Source: Paramecium sonneborni (lineage: Eukaryota; Ciliophora; Oligohymenophorea; Peniculida; Parameciidae). Taken from it: a stretch of 64,000 bases of DNA. The stretch is from contig CAJJDN010000126.1 of NCBI GenBank assembly GCA_905182985.1, forward strand, positions 49,729 through 113,728, given 5' to 3'. Under the pieces are notes generated by a model. It saw only the letters and a program-made list of their open reading frames with translations. It did not search any database and had not been told where the DNA came from. Shown here in pieces: positions 1 to 12,246 of this stretch (positions within the stretch are counted from its first letter, which is position 1; the number at the start of each line of letters is the position of its first letter). Made by a program: the position numbers and the translations under genes.

Positions 1-712
1 TAGTGCACAGAATTTAAAGATAAGAGATGAGGAGATAAATACTTTAAAATAATGGAAATAATAATTAGAATAAAATCCTGTACAAATTACATTTTTTATT
101 TTTAGTTATATTCAGCTTTTTAACAGGAAGAAAGGACAGTAACAGAAATGAATTAATATGCTAGAGAATTAGAGTTTTGTTCATTTAATAAGCATCAACA
201 TCTTAAGGTTCCTGAAAATGAAAGGAAAAAAATAAAAACTGAAACAGGAAACAGTGGTTGGTATTTCGGAATATGTAATAAAAGAATTCCAGATAAGAGA
301 GTAACTAAAGTTTGTTTTAAAGTGACAGGATAAGAGAAAGAGGCTTTTATATTAGGAATAGGTAGCAAAGATATTATGAGATAAAATAACTTCTATGATT
401 GTCAGAAATAGGGAAGAGGGTAATTTCTAACATAATTCAAGAACTTATATACTGATGAATTATGAAGGATTTTTTAATCATCAAGGATAGAAGAGAGAAG
501 CATTTAAATTCTGGCCCAACGATGTCATTATGATTGAGGTCGATATGAATTTAAAATTTATTAGATGGACAAAAAAAGACACAAGAGATGGATTTGTATA
601 TTTTATTCATTATATTTAGGCTACAAAATTAGTATTGGAAGGAGAATTATATTTTTGCGTGGGTCTTTGGTATAGAGATTAATCAATATAGATATTAAAT
701 GATTTTTTTTGA
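1..712 (+). CDS. SPRY/B30.2-like protein, 3' part
   Basis: The 5' end lies outside the window. Read with TAA/TAG as Gln and with three introns removed (80-105, 420-441, 596-619; 26, 22 and 24 nt, all GT..AG), one frame runs to the TGA at 710-712. The first ~25 residues are coiled-coil-like (EEINTLKQWKQQLEQ). The rest resembles a SPRY fold: an NSGWYFGIC strand, then FWPNDVIMIEVDMNLKFIRW, which matches the 'GDVIGVELD...' core, then a LYFCVGLWYRDQSIQIL end like 'YPFVSLY..V.L'. SPRY domains bind protein partners, and in ciliates they often follow a coiled coil. The family call rests on pattern only; the partner and role are unknown. Confidence 0.6.
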
Positions 713-1908
713 ATTAAATTAATTAAAAAAGATAATTAATTTATATGAAAGAGCTCTAGGATCAATGTAGTGTGCAATAAAAAGTTTTAAATTTGACTTT
801 TTTTTTTCTAACTCTACAAATCAAATTATATTATTTAATTGTTTTGGAAATCTTGAAAAATGTATGATTATAATCTCTACATAATTCCTTTATTTTTAAT
901 TAATTAACTTAATATTTCGCCTAAATATAATTAATCAATTTTATTTAATTTCTTCAGTACGATAAATTATAAATTAAAACAATTTCTTTCAATGAAATTA
1001 GAGAAAATATGCATTTTTATTAAGATTTGCTAATTTATTAAATCTATTTTCTTTGAAGACCTTGAAGGTCTATATTATAATTATTTATTAGTTTAAAAAT
1101 AAATAAAGGGAAGTGAGTTAAAATCTTGCGCATACTTGGATTTAAAAGTATATTTTCGAAGTCTGATACACACTACTAAAATAGTTTTTTACTTACTTAT
1201 AGATTTTAGTGAAAATTATTTAATAAATAAATTAAAATAATGGGGTAGTTCTAATAAATTAATTAGTTTATTCATCAAAAATTGATAATACATAGAAAAA
1301 AAATAATATGAATTATAAGTTTGTTCTAAGTTCTTATTCCTAAATATATAATAATAAAAATTGTAATCTTAAAATAATTATTATTTTAATTACAGTATTA
1401 ATTTTAATAAAGAAGCTTAAAAATGACAGTGGTGTATTGACTAAAAACTAAAAATAAATATATTATTTTAATAAAAATATAGAATTATAAGTAGATCATT
1501 TTAAATAGCAAAATAAAATTATAGTTATATGATAACTATAAAAATGAACTTATAACATGACAGTTGTTAAAATATTTTTACAATATTTAATCATTGTAAT
1601 TTGATTTTTTGAATTTTTATGTATTTAAAGTAAATAAAAATGAAAGTAAATAAATTTCATTTTTCACTTTAAAAGAAAAACACTTTTTAAATAAATTCTA
1701 GTAAATCAAAAAAATGACTTTCATAAGATTTTTGTATTGTTTTTGAAGATTTTTGATATAGAATTATTATTTTGATAGAATAACTAAATAATTGGGTATT
1801 AAAAAATGCTATTTTAAAACAATTTCAACTAATTGAATTATTGATTTTATTTAATAGAAATTATTTAATAACATTAATGAGTTTATTTTATTAATCTAAT
1901 TAATAGTT
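713..1908. other. AT-rich non-coding stretch with one copy of a 622-bp repeat
   Basis: About 1.2 kb between the end of the SPRY-like gene and the 3' end of the minus-strand membrane-protein gene. I see no exon pattern in either strand. It contains repeat copy 1 (815-1436); the remaining ~470 nt (1437-1908) are plain AT-rich sequence. It is long for Paramecium, whose intergenic spacers are usually a few hundred bases, and inserted non-genic DNA would explain that. Confidence 0.6.
815..1436. mobile_element. 622-bp TA-bounded repeat, copy 1 (intergenic)
   Basis: As far as I can compare by eye it is identical to 2883-3504. It begins TACAAATC and ends GGTGTA, so both termini carry TA. Read inward, the ends are TACAA.. 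and TACAC.., both matching the TAYA start of Paramecium IES ends, though lacking the usual G at position 5. Flanks differ between the copies (CTC and TTGACT here), so the unit itself is the repeated entity. I see no ORF inside. Confidence 0.55.
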
Positions 1909-4147
1909 TCATTTAGGTTTTATTTTCTTCATTTTCATTTCATTGATTTAATTTTTTTTCATTTGATATCTTCTTATTATATAAATAATCGAGACCACCA
2001 ACAACCAAACAATTATACTTGCTCCTATACATAAATAAATAAAGATTCGCTCTTAAAATTCATTCATTAAAGCTCCACGAACTTCGAATACATATTCAAG
2101 TTCAGATGAACAATAATTCAATAAATCTGTTTGATTCTAGTTTGGACATTAAGTACTAATCAATTTAATCTAATCTCATAATATAAAAATTTACTTTAAT
2201 TCTATTAATTTATGGTATTTATGCAGAACAAACAATAGTGCTTGGTTTTTCCATTGTATAATATAAAGCTATTCCATATTTAAAAATTCCTATCAGATAA
2301 TTTGAATCTAAATTCTCCATTCCTAGAAAATCCATTTGATAAAAGTCATCACTTATTATTTAAAATAATTTATACCCTTATAGAATTTATTTATCCGTAT
2401 ATTATTCAATCATATATTTTCTATGAATATTATTGATTGGATTACTCAATAATAAGGCATAATGTTAAAGATGTTTAATATTTTTTATTATCTTTTTGGA
2501 TATTTATTTACTTTGTAATAGAGTCCAACTTTTATTGTTAATAATTCCTTCATAAATTATTGATCTTTGTTGATTCTGCTACACTAAAATTGCAGAATCC
2601 TTAAAAATCGAAATTAATTAGCAACCAGTTTGGTTTATATAAAAATCATTATCTATTTTATTATCTTCTAAAAACACTCTTTTTACTCCATTCTCATGAT
2701 CCAATATATATATATATTCATCTTAAAGAAAAATATCAACCAAATTAATCTTCATATTTTCTTAATAAATGTCCTTTTTCCTTAATTAAAAAATTATACT
2801 TTTGCAAATAAATTCTTAATTAGAACTAAAGAATGTTCAACTATTTTATAAATAATTAATTATTATCCATCAATAAGATATATACAAATCAAATTATATT
2901 ATTTAATTGTTTTGGAAATCTTGAAAAATGTATGATTATAATCTCTACATAATTCCTTTATTTTTAATTAATTAACTTAATATTTCGCCTAAATATAATT
3001 AATCAATTTTATTTAATTTCTTCAGTACGATAAATTATAAATTAAAACAATTTCTTTCAATGAAATTAGAGAAAATATGCATTTTTATTAAGATTTGCTA
3101 ATTTATTAAATCTATTTTCTTTGAAGACCTTGAAGGTCTATATTATAATTATTTATTAGTTTAAAAATAAATAAAGGGAAGTGAGTTAAAATCTTGCGCA
3201 TACTTGGATTTAAAAGTATATTTTCGAAGTCTGATACACACTACTAAAATAGTTTTTTACTTACTTATAGATTTTAGTGAAAATTATTTAATAAATAAAT
3301 TAAAATAATGGGGTAGTTCTAATAAATTAATTAGTTTATTCATCAAAAATTGATAATACATAGAAAAAAAATAATATGAATTATAAGTTTGTTCTAAGTT
3401 CTTATTCCTAAATATATAATAATAAAAATTGTAATCTTAAAATAATTATTATTTTAATTACAGTATTAATTTTAATAAAGAAGCTTAAAAATGACAGTGG
3501 TGTAAACATAATTATTTCTAATCTAAATCTTAAATGTACCATATTGCTAATTCCAATTTAATATTTCAAATTAATATAATTGATTATTTTATATTATGAA
3601 CTTACTAAATTATTCATTATTAACATAATAAAAGGTTTCTTTATCATTTAATAATTGTTAATGTTATTTAGTTTAGCTGTAATAAGTTAAATTCAATTTT
3701 GAATAATTAAATAATAATGAGCCTTCATCAAAATTCAAATAATGAATACTTCCATTCCTATCTAAAAGCAATAAAGTTAAATCACTTTTAGTATAAGAAA
3801 CTATTTAATTTTAAAATCCTTATTCTATTTATATGGTTTCCAATTCATCTATTTCAACCAATTGTAAATCATTTACTAAATTGCCAAACACATTATACAT
3901 TTAATTAAATATTAAGTATTGATATTCAAAACTACATTGGTCTTTATTTTGATTAGAATCATATTCGATTGTAAAATTCCTAATAATCTTTAAGAATTTC
4001 ATACAAAATTTGTCCAAACTCTTCAAAGCTTCTAGCAAAATTTGTTTGTTGAGCTATTAAATTTATATATTCAGGACTTTAAAAAGAATAATTTGACCAA
4101 AATACTTCTTAGGATAATGCAATTCCAATAAATGCAATTATTAACAT
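1909..4147 (-). CDS. Secreted/type I membrane protein, interrupted by a 622-bp element
   Basis: It starts at 4147-4145 with a signal peptide (MLIIAFIGIALS). A large extracellular part rich in beta-type repeats and aromatic residues follows, then near the C-terminus a membrane segment (CIGASIIVWLLVVSIIYII) and a basic tail (RRYQMKKN...), ending at the TGA at 1911-1909. I needed introns of 25 nt at about 3966-3990 and 2175-2199 and a 19-nt one near 2785. The coding frame is broken at 2881-3504 by the repeated element. Removing 622 bp and leaving a single TA joins ..RNNYV to YILLMDN.. in frame, giving a protein of roughly 515 residues. The family is not recognised. It is possibly a receptor or surface protein, judged from topology alone. 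Confidence 0.6.
2881..3504. mobile_element. IES-like element retained in a gene (repeat copy 2)
   Basis: The same 622-bp sequence as 815-1436, sitting inside the coding sequence of the minus-strand membrane protein. The left boundary is a TATATA run and the right boundary TGTA. Excision leaving one TA, as IES removal does, restores the reading frame on both sides. Terminal bases read inward are TATAC and TACAC, close to the TAYAG consensus. It may be an unexcised internal eliminated sequence or a mobile relative present in two places. An assembly duplication cannot be excluded, because this assembly contains other exact duplications. Confidence 0.5.
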
Positions 4148-4472
4148 ATAATTTATTATTAAATATTTTATTCAGTATTTAATCATGTTTCTTATTCCTT
4201 TTCATTTCTATGATTGGTTGTTAAAACTTTCTTTTTTAGAAACTCAAAAAATTACATGCTTCTAAATCAATCTATTTAAAGTATTCACGTTCTTTCTAGA
4301 TCTAAAATTTGATTTGAATAATTTCTATAAAAAATTTTTATAATTTCTTTTATTCAATTTTCATTTATTAATATAACTGAGAATTATTTTAATTGATTAG
4401 AAAAGTTTATAGCATATTATTATTATTTCATTATTGAGAGTTGATTATAAAAATATTTATGATATATTGATC
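4148..4472. other. AT-rich spacer
   Basis: Short divergent spacer between the minus-strand membrane-protein start and the next plus-strand ORF. Nothing is recognised in it, and no motif stands out beyond A/T runs. Confidence 0.5.
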
Positions 4473-4954
4473 ATGTAAATTAAACAATGTCATAATTTCT
4501 TATCAAATAAGACAATAAATATTTTCTTAATTTAGTTAAATAAAATTTTAAATGAAGATTAAGATTTAATGTGAGTACAAGGTTGCATTTTATAATTGCT
4601 GAAAAATATGAAGATTAAAAAGAGATTGATAAATATATATATGAAAAATAGAATATAGGATAAGAAATTACTTTAGTAGCATTTAAAAAATATAAAATTG
4701 ATATTCTTAAGATTTTGATTAAAAATTGTTTATCCTTTAATTTGCATATAAAAAGAAAACCTATTGAATAGCAAGAATAGTTCTTAGAAATATTATTTAA
4801 CTTAATTTATTATGAATATATTATAACCAACAATTAATTAAAGCTCAGATTGTAAAAATCTGATTAACAAAATCCTTTTAATTTAAGGCTCAATTAATTT
4901 ACTATTAACTAACCATAAATGATTATCTAATAAATCAAAATTCATAAATTCTGA
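4473..4954 (+). CDS. Hypothetical protein, possibly ankyrin-like
   Basis: An ATG at 4473 and a 23-nt intron (4535-4557, GTTAAA..GAAG) give an open frame of about 150 codons to the TGA at 4952-4954. The middle part (LHFIIAEKYEDQKEIDKYIY, then ALVAFKKYKIDILKILIKN-like helices) has the helix-turn-helix rhythm of an ankyrin repeat, but I cannot confirm it. A contig boundary falls at 4486, and the same sequence from 4486 on recurs at 6037-6505. The ORF could be part of a larger gene, since the next 600 bp are unresolved. Confidence 0.4.
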
Positions 4955-5591
4955 CTATGAATTCCAGATTTAACAATATCCAAAACAATTTACTTCAAAT
5001 CAAAATTCCTTCACCGTAATAATATGTCACAATTAAGTTGCTAAAAGTCACTTTGATTAATGAATAATCCAAAAATCCCTAAAAAAGTATTAAACTCAAA
5101 TAGTAAAAAAATACTTTAAATCTTGGTTTATATTAAAAACACTGATTAAAAATAATCATAATTATATTAATCCAGTGTTTCTTCTGATATGAAATTTTGA
5201 CAAAATAAAGAATCACTAATTTGATTAAGTGTTAAATAAAAATATAAAATCAAATAAAAGTTCTTGATTTTTATGTATATCTAAATTGGTAATGATAAAT
5301 GAATAATTAGAATTAATAGATTGATTATAATAGTAATAATAATTATAATCATAATAATAAATGAGTTGATTGAAGATATCTAACTTCAACAAATTATAAA
5401 ATATAATCTTGGGTAATTTTAATATTGAAAACTTAAAAAGCAAGAATTATATAATTAGTTTACTTAAATATTATAAAATATAGATTTCCACTTAATTCAA
5501 CTAATAAAACGGATAGTTAGAAAAGGATAGAAATAAAATCCAATTGTAATTTTTGAGATTATTAATATTAATACATAATAGACAAAGTATA
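4955..5591. other. Unresolved stretch, maybe exons of the following gene
   Basis: Pieces of open frame exist on the plus strand: one after a possible 22-nt intron near 5019-5040, and one from about 5340 through a possible 28-nt intron into the next gene. TGA codons and frame changes prevent a consistent model. An (AAT)-rich patch occurs near 5325-5365. A minus-strand ORF of ~75 codons at 5225-5443 also exists and probably shadows these. Confidence 0.35.
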
Positions 5592-5948
5592 ATGGGTGAC
5601 TTATTTTTTAATAACAGCATTGGCATTTATGAAACTAAATCAACTGATAATATGGTTAAACAACACAAAATGTTGAAAAAGAGTATAAAAAAGGTGAAAG
5701 GATGTCATTGTTAAAAGTTAGATAGAAATAAAAAATATAAAATATAATCACCAGATGAATCTTCAAATGACATAGATGGCTGGGAAGAAGAAGAAGATTA
5801 TTAAAAATAATTAGAAAAAAGAAGAAATAACAAAGAGTTTGTTGATTTAGTTTAGTATGCATCTTAGCTTGAATGCATAATAAATTTTGCAAAATAATAA
5901 CTTAAAGAATTAGAAGAAACTATGCATTCAAATCATGCAATAAATTGA
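5592..5948 (+). CDS. Small charged hypothetical protein (118 aa)
   Basis: The frame from ATG 5592 runs without an intron to the TGA at 5946-5948. The protein is basic in the first half (KKSIKKVKGCHCQKLDRNKK), then acidic (SSNDIDGWEEEEDY), then helical and probably coiled coil (KRRNNKEFVDLVQYASQLECI.., LKELEETMHSN). The open frame continues upstream, so a longer protein with the start before 5440 is possible. Family unknown. An identical copy lies at 7143-7499 because of the join at 6036. Confidence 0.55.
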
Positions 5949-7142
5949 TTTGGACTATTTAAGTTTATTTAAATTAAAGCTATAATGAAATTTTTAGAAA
6001 TTCTATATTTTTAATGACTTTTAATTTGATTGTATNAATGTCATAATTTCTTATCAAATAAGACAATAAATATTTTCTTAATTTAGTTAAATAAAATTTT
6101 AAATGAAGATTAAGATTTAATGTGAGTACAAGGTTGCATTTTATAATTGCTGAAAAATATGAAGATTAAAAAGAGATTGATAAATATATATATGAAAAAT
6201 AGAATATAGGATAAGAAATTACTTTAGTAGCATTTAAAAAATATAAAATTGATATTCTTAAGATTTTGATTAAAAATTGTTTATCCTTTAATTTGCATAT
6301 AAAAAGAAAACCTATTGAATAGCAAGAATAGTTCTTAGAAATATTATTTAACTTAATTTATTATGAATATATTATAACCAACAATTAATTAAAGCTCAGA
6401 TTGTAAAAATCTGATTAACAAAATCCTTTTAATTTAAGGCTCAATTAATTTACTATTAACTAACCATAAATGATTATCTAATAAATCAAAATTCATAAAT
6501 TCTGACTATGAATTCCAGATTTAACAATATCCAAAACAATTTACTTCAAATCAAAATTCCTTCACCGTAATAATATGTCACAATTAAGTTGCTAAAAGTC
6601 ACTTTGATTAATGAATAATCCAAAAATCCCTAAAAAAGTATTAAACTCAAATAGTAAAAAAATACTTTAAATCTTGGTTTATATTAAAAACACTGATTAA
6701 AAATAATCATAATTATATTAATCCAGTGTTTCTTCTGATATGAAATTTTGACAAAATAAAGAATCACTAATTTGATTAAGTGTTAAATAAAAATATAAAA
6801 TCAAATAAAAGTTCTTGATTTTTATGTATATCTAAATTGGTAATGATAAATGAATAATTAGAATTAATAGATTGATTATAATAGTAATAATAATTATAAT
6901 CATAATAATAAATGAGTTGATTGAAGATATCTAACTTCAACAAATTATAAAATATAATCTTGGGTAATTTTAATATTGAAAACTTAAAAAGCAAGAATTA
7001 TATAATTAGTTTACTTAAATATTATAAAATATAGATTTCCACTTAATTCAACTAATAAAACGGATAGTTAGAAAAGGATAGAAATAAAATCCAATTGTAA
7101 TTTTTGAGATTATTAATATTAATACATAATAGACAAAGTATA

Positions 7143-7499
7143 ATGGGTGACTTATTTTTTAATAACAGCATTGGCATTTATGAAACTAAATCAACTGATA
7201 ATATGGTTAAACAACACAAAATGTTGAAAAAGAGTATAAAAAAGGTGAAAGGATGTCATTGTTAAAAGTTAGATAGAAATAAAAAATATAAAATATAATC
7301 ACCAGATGAATCTTCAAATGACATAGATGGCTGGGAAGAAGAAGAAGATTATTAAAAATAATTAGAAAAAAGAAGAAATAACAAAGAGTTTGTTGATTTA
7401 GTTTAGTATGCATCTTAGCTTGAATGCATAATAAATTTTGCAAAATAATAACTTAAAGAATTAGAAGAAACTATGCATTCAAATCATGCAATAAATTGA
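7143..7499 (+). CDS. Second copy of the small charged protein (assembly duplicate)
   Basis: Identical to 5592-5948, shifted by 1551 bp across the N join. Count it as the same gene. The duplicate of the upstream ORF (4473-4954) is present only from its 14th base on, at 6037-6505. Confidence 0.6.
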
Positions 7500-7668
7500 T
7501 TTGGACTATTTAAGTTTATTTAAATTAAAGCTATAATGAAATTTTTAGAAATTCTATATTTTTAATGACTTTTAATTTGATTGTATATTTTCTCTCATGT
7601 TTTATATGATTTGTTTAATTCTTTCCAACATCTATTCTTTACTATACAAAATAATTCTTATTTGTTAG

Positions 7669-8325
7669 TCAATCTATTCTATATGTTTTTTAGACAATTA
7701 GCCATATTATTTAGTATTCACATATGTTGAAAAATTATTTTGTAAATTAAAAAAAAGTTATAATTATATATACAACGATTAGTTATTCATTCTAATATAA
7801 TATTATCATTTAAAATGAATTTATTTTCTAATAAAGTCTAAAAAGATAAAAAATTAACAAAACTATAATAAATTGTTAATCATTATAAACATAATAATCT
7901 AATAGCGAACCTTGTAGTTTTTCTGAATTCTCAAGAAATTCCATGATGAATATTGCAGGATCTTTGATTTTTATAACATTCATTAAAAAAAAGAGACAAT
8001 TTTATATATTATAAATAAGCTATTGAGATTTATATTTTCAATTATTTATAAAATTTTATCAGTATCAAGGAATTTGTTGTCATTTGATTTAATGCAAGAA
8101 ACTGATAAAGATCATTTTCATTGAAACAAGTACTAAATTTTTTTCATTTATATCTGGATAAGATATAGGTACTTTGTTGAATTTAGCAAAAATGATGAAT
8201 AGTTGATCCAAAGATATAGCTGTTGCTTCTATAAAATTAGATACTTTGAGTGTATTATTTGCGCATTTGCAATTCTAATAATTGATATTTCATAACCATA
8301 ATGAATGAATGACACTCTATTATTT
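7669..8325 (-). CDS. Hypothetical protein, helical
   Basis: The best exon lies at about 7880-8090 on the minus strand. It reads KFLDTDKILQIIENINLNS.., then LFFLMNVIKIKDPAIFIMEF.. and ..SEKLQGSLLDYYVYND, a well-formed helical sequence; the frame stays open to a TGA at 7671-7669. A second well-formed piece (SNFIEATAISLDQLFIIF..NKVPISYPDINEKN) lies upstream at about 8130-8260 in another frame. I could not join the two with a normal intron, so a one-base error or a missed exon is likely. Function unknown. Confidence 0.45.
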
Positions 8326-8773
8326 ATCATCTATAATTTAATTAAATAAATGCTTTCATACGATTATTACTAATATATGACTTAATATTTTCAGAATATA
8401 CATCAGTATATCATATGAAAAATATATTAAAATGTTTAGAAATATTCTTTCTTGTTTAAACATTAAATAATTTATTTAATGTATTAATTTAAAGATATAT
8501 TTAAAATATGAATACAATATAAAAGTTAGTTGAAATTATATTAATCTTTGTATAGATAAATATATTTGAACTATAAAAAATAGTAATTTAAATATTTTGA
8601 TTAAAATCATGGTTTGATTATATTATTATATTGTAAAAATTGAGTTGATAAGAAGTGAATAAAGATTGAATGATGAATAATGTATATATAAAAATGAATA
8701 AAAATATTTAATTGATGATGAGCGTTGGTGATTAAAAATCTTTAATATAAAATATAAAATTTGTTTAAAATAA
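8326..8773. other. AT-rich divergent spacer
   Basis: Spacer between the minus-strand hypothetical gene and the Mei2-like gene. It is the probable promoter region for both, but no motif is recognisable. Confidence 0.5.
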
Positions 8774-9637
8774 ATGCAACAACGATTTAGAATAGATCCA
8801 AAGTGTTTTGGTTAATTTGTAAGACCTAAAAATAGTATGGAATAAAGAGAGCATGGTTAAAAATAAGGAGAACAATAAAGTTTATAGAAATTTGATAATA
8901 ACAATATTTAAGGGTAGATGAAGAATAGATCAATAACTATATATTCAAATAGTTCTACTTTAGCAGAAACTTTATCTACATCATAATAGATTTAAGAGAT
9001 GAATCAATCAATTTAAGAAGTAAAAGAAGAATAAATGTTTTATAAAACTATGCCTACATTATTCTAGTAATTTTAATAAAAAAACAAAAGAAGATATGAA
9101 CCATATTCATAGATTACTTAATTTTAGATTGATATTGATAAGGTATAGCATAAATAGTAATAAAGATTTGCGATGATGATAGAACTACTCTTATGATTAG
9201 GAATATTCCAAATAAATATAGTTAATCTATGTTATTAGAGAATATTGATATAAATAATAAAGATACTTATGATTTTTTTTATCTTCCAATAGATTTTACA
9301 GTAAGAATTAAGATAAATAATAGAATAAATGTAATGTAGGATATGCATTTATAAATTTTATAGATACAAAATATATTTCTAAGTTTTTTATAGAATTTTA
9401 AGGTAAAAAATGGAAATAATTTAATTCTGAGAAGGTATAAATATAGAATTAATAATAAAGATTTGTGAAATCACATATGCAAGAATTTAAGGTGTAGAAT
9501 AATTATAAGGACATTTCTAATATTCTACAATAATGTAAGAGAAGGTAATATAGATATAATTATATGATAAGGATAATAAATTGAAGCCTATTTTTAAAAA
9601 GAATCGATCAGATTAATAATTCATTAAATGGAGATGA
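8774..9637 (+). CDS. Mei2-like RNA-binding protein
   Basis: ATG 8774, TGA 9635-9637, with four introns (9143-9165, 9301-9323, 9435-9460, 9545-9571; 23, 23, 26 and 27 nt). The N-terminal ~120 residues are low-complexity and Gln-rich. The C-terminal ~120 residues are the special RRM of the Mei2 family: TTLMIRNIPNKYSQSMLLE, then DTYDFFYLPIDF, NKCNVGYAFINF, and a KICEITYARIQG end. In fission yeast and plants this RRM binds RNA and acts in meiosis and differentiation. In ciliates a role in conjugation or development is a guess. The protein has one RRM and is short compared with plant AML proteins, which have three. Confidence 0.88.
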
Positions 9638-9743
9638 TAATTATATTATAAAAATACTGTAGTAATTAATAAAATATTATTTGTTCATAATATATAATTA
9701 GATAAGCAAATCTTACATAGCGTAAATAAAAATATTAATTTTA

Positions 9744-10720
9744 ATGAAATATCTGATAATCTCAACACTGATATTATTATCTTATTAATGGTGGGATGTG
9801 GGTCATATGATGACTGCTTAAATAGCCAAAAATCATCTAAGAGATAATAGACCTGATGTTTTGGCATGGGCAGATTCATTAGTATAAGACTTTAATCCCT
9901 TAACAGATGGTAGATCTAATACATTTGCTGAGGCTGCCGTTTGGCTTGATGATATAAAAGAAACAGGTACCAATTATTTAAATGATTGGCATTACACTGA
10001 TCGACCCATGAATCCAGATGGACTCTAAATAAAAATAGAAGATTAAGGTAGGAACATTAATTCAATATATGCTATTAATTCAGCTACTTCTGTATTAACC
10101 AATACAAAAACTGTTAAATACAGACATACTGCTTTCAAAGCATAAATGATTAGAGTATTATTACATGTTATTGGTGATCTACATTAACCACTACATGATA
10201 CTACTTTTTGGAATGTTACATATCCAAATGGAGATAATGGAGGAAATTTAATGAAAATATAAGTAAATTCATTATCTTTATTATTTAAAGATAGAAAATG
10301 GAACTTTTGTTAATTTACATTCATTTTGGGATGCTGGTGCATTTGCATTTACTTCGAATTCTACTTTTCTATCACGTCCATTATCTTAAAAAGATTAAGA
10401 TTATCTTGATAATTGGTCTAAAGACTTAATCAGATAATACCCCTATTCTAATTATTTAAATTATGATATGACGTATCTATTTATTCATTTAATTAAATAG
10501 TAATCCTACTGTTTGGACTTATGTTGGCTATAGATAAGCTTAATAATTTCTTTATCCTATGATTTAAACATCTAACTTATATAGCAAAGACTATGTTTAA
10601 TAAGCCAAGTCATTCTGTGAAAATAATCTTGCTATTGGAGGTTATAGATTAGCAAACAAATTAATTGAAATCTTTGACATTATACTCTTGAATGAATCCA
10701 AAATTAAATTAGATCACTGA
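9744..10720 (+). CDS. S1/P1-type zinc nuclease, secreted
   Basis: Starts at ATG 9744 with a signal peptide (MKYLIISTLILLSYQ) directly followed by the mature N-terminus WWDVGHMMTAQIA, where the family's first Trp and His bind zinc. Further family residues are HVIGDLHQPLHD, the GDNGGN turn and NLHSFWDAG. Introns are 10263-10290 and 10473-10500 (28 nt each), and the TGA is at 10718-10720. These enzymes cut single-stranded DNA and RNA with three zinc ions, usually outside the cell or in lysosome-like compartments. That fits digestion of food nucleic acid in a bacterivorous ciliate (inference). About 307 aa, near the usual family length. This is copy 1 of an assembly duplicate. Confidence 0.92.
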
Positions 10721-10936
10721 TTATCATTTTTATTTATCTCAAACTCTTTTATTTTATTATACTTTATATTTTATTATTCATTTATAAAATAATTTATATA
10801 AATCACATCTTGTTAATCAATATTTGATATTATTAACAGACTTTTGATGATCTAAATTACTTCTTATTTCAAGCTTCANATAATATATAATTAGATAAGC
10901 AAATCTTACATAGCGTAAATAAAAATATTAATTTTA

Positions 10937-11913
10937 ATGAAATATCTGATAATCTCAACACTGATATTATTATCTTATTAATGGTGGGATGTGGGTCATA
11001 TGATGACTGCTTAAATAGCCAAAAATCATCTAAGAGATAATAGACCTGATGTTTTGGCATGGGCAGATTCATTAGTATAAGACTTTAATCCCTTAACAGA
11101 TGGTAGATCTAATACATTTGCTGAGGCTGCCGTTTGGCTTGATGATATAAAAGAAACAGGTACCAATTATTTAAATGATTGGCATTACACTGATCGACCC
11201 ATGAATCCAGATGGACTCTAAATAAAAATAGAAGATTAAGGTAGGAACATTAATTCAATATATGCTATTAATTCAGCTACTTCTGTATTAACCAATACAA
11301 AAACTGTTAAATACAGACATACTGCTTTCAAAGCATAAATGATTAGAGTATTATTACATGTTATTGGTGATCTACATTAACCACTACATGATACTACTTT
11401 TTGGAATGTTACATATCCAAATGGAGATAATGGAGGAAATTTAATGAAAATATAAGTAAATTCATTATCTTTATTATTTAAAGATAGAAAATGGAACTTT
11501 TGTTAATTTACATTCATTTTGGGATGCTGGTGCATTTGCATTTACTTCGAATTCTACTTTTCTATCACGTCCATTATCTTAAAAAGATTAAGATTATCTT
11601 GATAATTGGTCTAAAGACTTAATCAGATAATACCCCTATTCTAATTATTTAAATTATGATATGACGTATCTATTTATTCATTTAATTAAATAGTAATCCT
11701 ACTGTTTGGACTTATGTTGGCTATAGATAAGCTTAATAATTTCTTTATCCTATGATTTAAACATCTAACTTATATAGCAAAGACTATGTTTAATAAGCCA
11801 AGTCATTCTGTGAAAATAATCTTGCTATTGGAGGTTATAGATTAGCAAACAAATTAATTGAAATCTTTGACATTATACTCTTGAATGAATCCAAAATTAA
11901 ATTAGATCACTGA
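10937..11913 (+). CDS. S1/P1-type zinc nuclease (assembly duplicate)
   Basis: Exact copy of 9744-10720 shifted by 1193 bp; same start, two introns and stop. I see no base difference between the copies, which argues against a true tandem gene pair. Confidence 0.8.
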
Positions 11914-12246
11914 TTATCATTTTTATTTATCTCAAACTCTTTTATTTTATTATACTTTATATTTTATTATTCATTTATAAAATAATTTATATAAATCACA
12001 TCTTGTTAATCAATATTTGATATTATTAACAGACTTTTGATGATCTAAATTACTTCTTATTTCAAGCTTCATTAAGCTAATTAGAATATTAATAAAATAA
12101 ATTATTATTACATATTTCTAACTTACCATTCTCTTATCTCTATTAAAATAGGTGAATCAAAAAAAATGTTGATTACTCTAATTAATTTTAAAATTTTTAA
12201 GTCCATTTCAAAGAATATATTATCTTTCACTTAATTCTTTTTTTTA

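Larger units (their letters stand above)
4486..7586. repeat. Perfect 1550-bp direct repeat around a single N (6036)
   Basis: 4486-6035 and 6037-7586 are identical and separated by one N. The left copy ends exactly at the N and the right copy starts exactly after it. This is what results when two contigs with overlapping ends are joined without merging. I treat it as an assembly artefact, not a genomic duplication. Confidence 0.9.
9687..12071. repeat. Perfect 1192-bp direct repeat around a single N (10879)
   Basis: 9687-10878 equals 10880-12071, with one N between. It covers the whole S1/P1 nuclease gene. It has the same contig-overlap signature as the other N joins, so the nuclease is very probably single-copy here. 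Confidence 0.9.

Noticed and set aside
5225..7443. Minus-strand ORFs of 72 and 78 codons, each present twice (5225-5443, 5656-5892 and copies)
   Set aside because: They are antisense to, or flank, better ciliate-code frames; the second lies exactly opposite the 118-aa plus-strand gene. Their duplication only reflects the N join.
10880..12071. Recent tandem duplication of the S1/P1 nuclease
   Set aside because: The copies are identical, begin and end exactly at a single N, and four other loci show the same pattern, so it is an assembly artefact.
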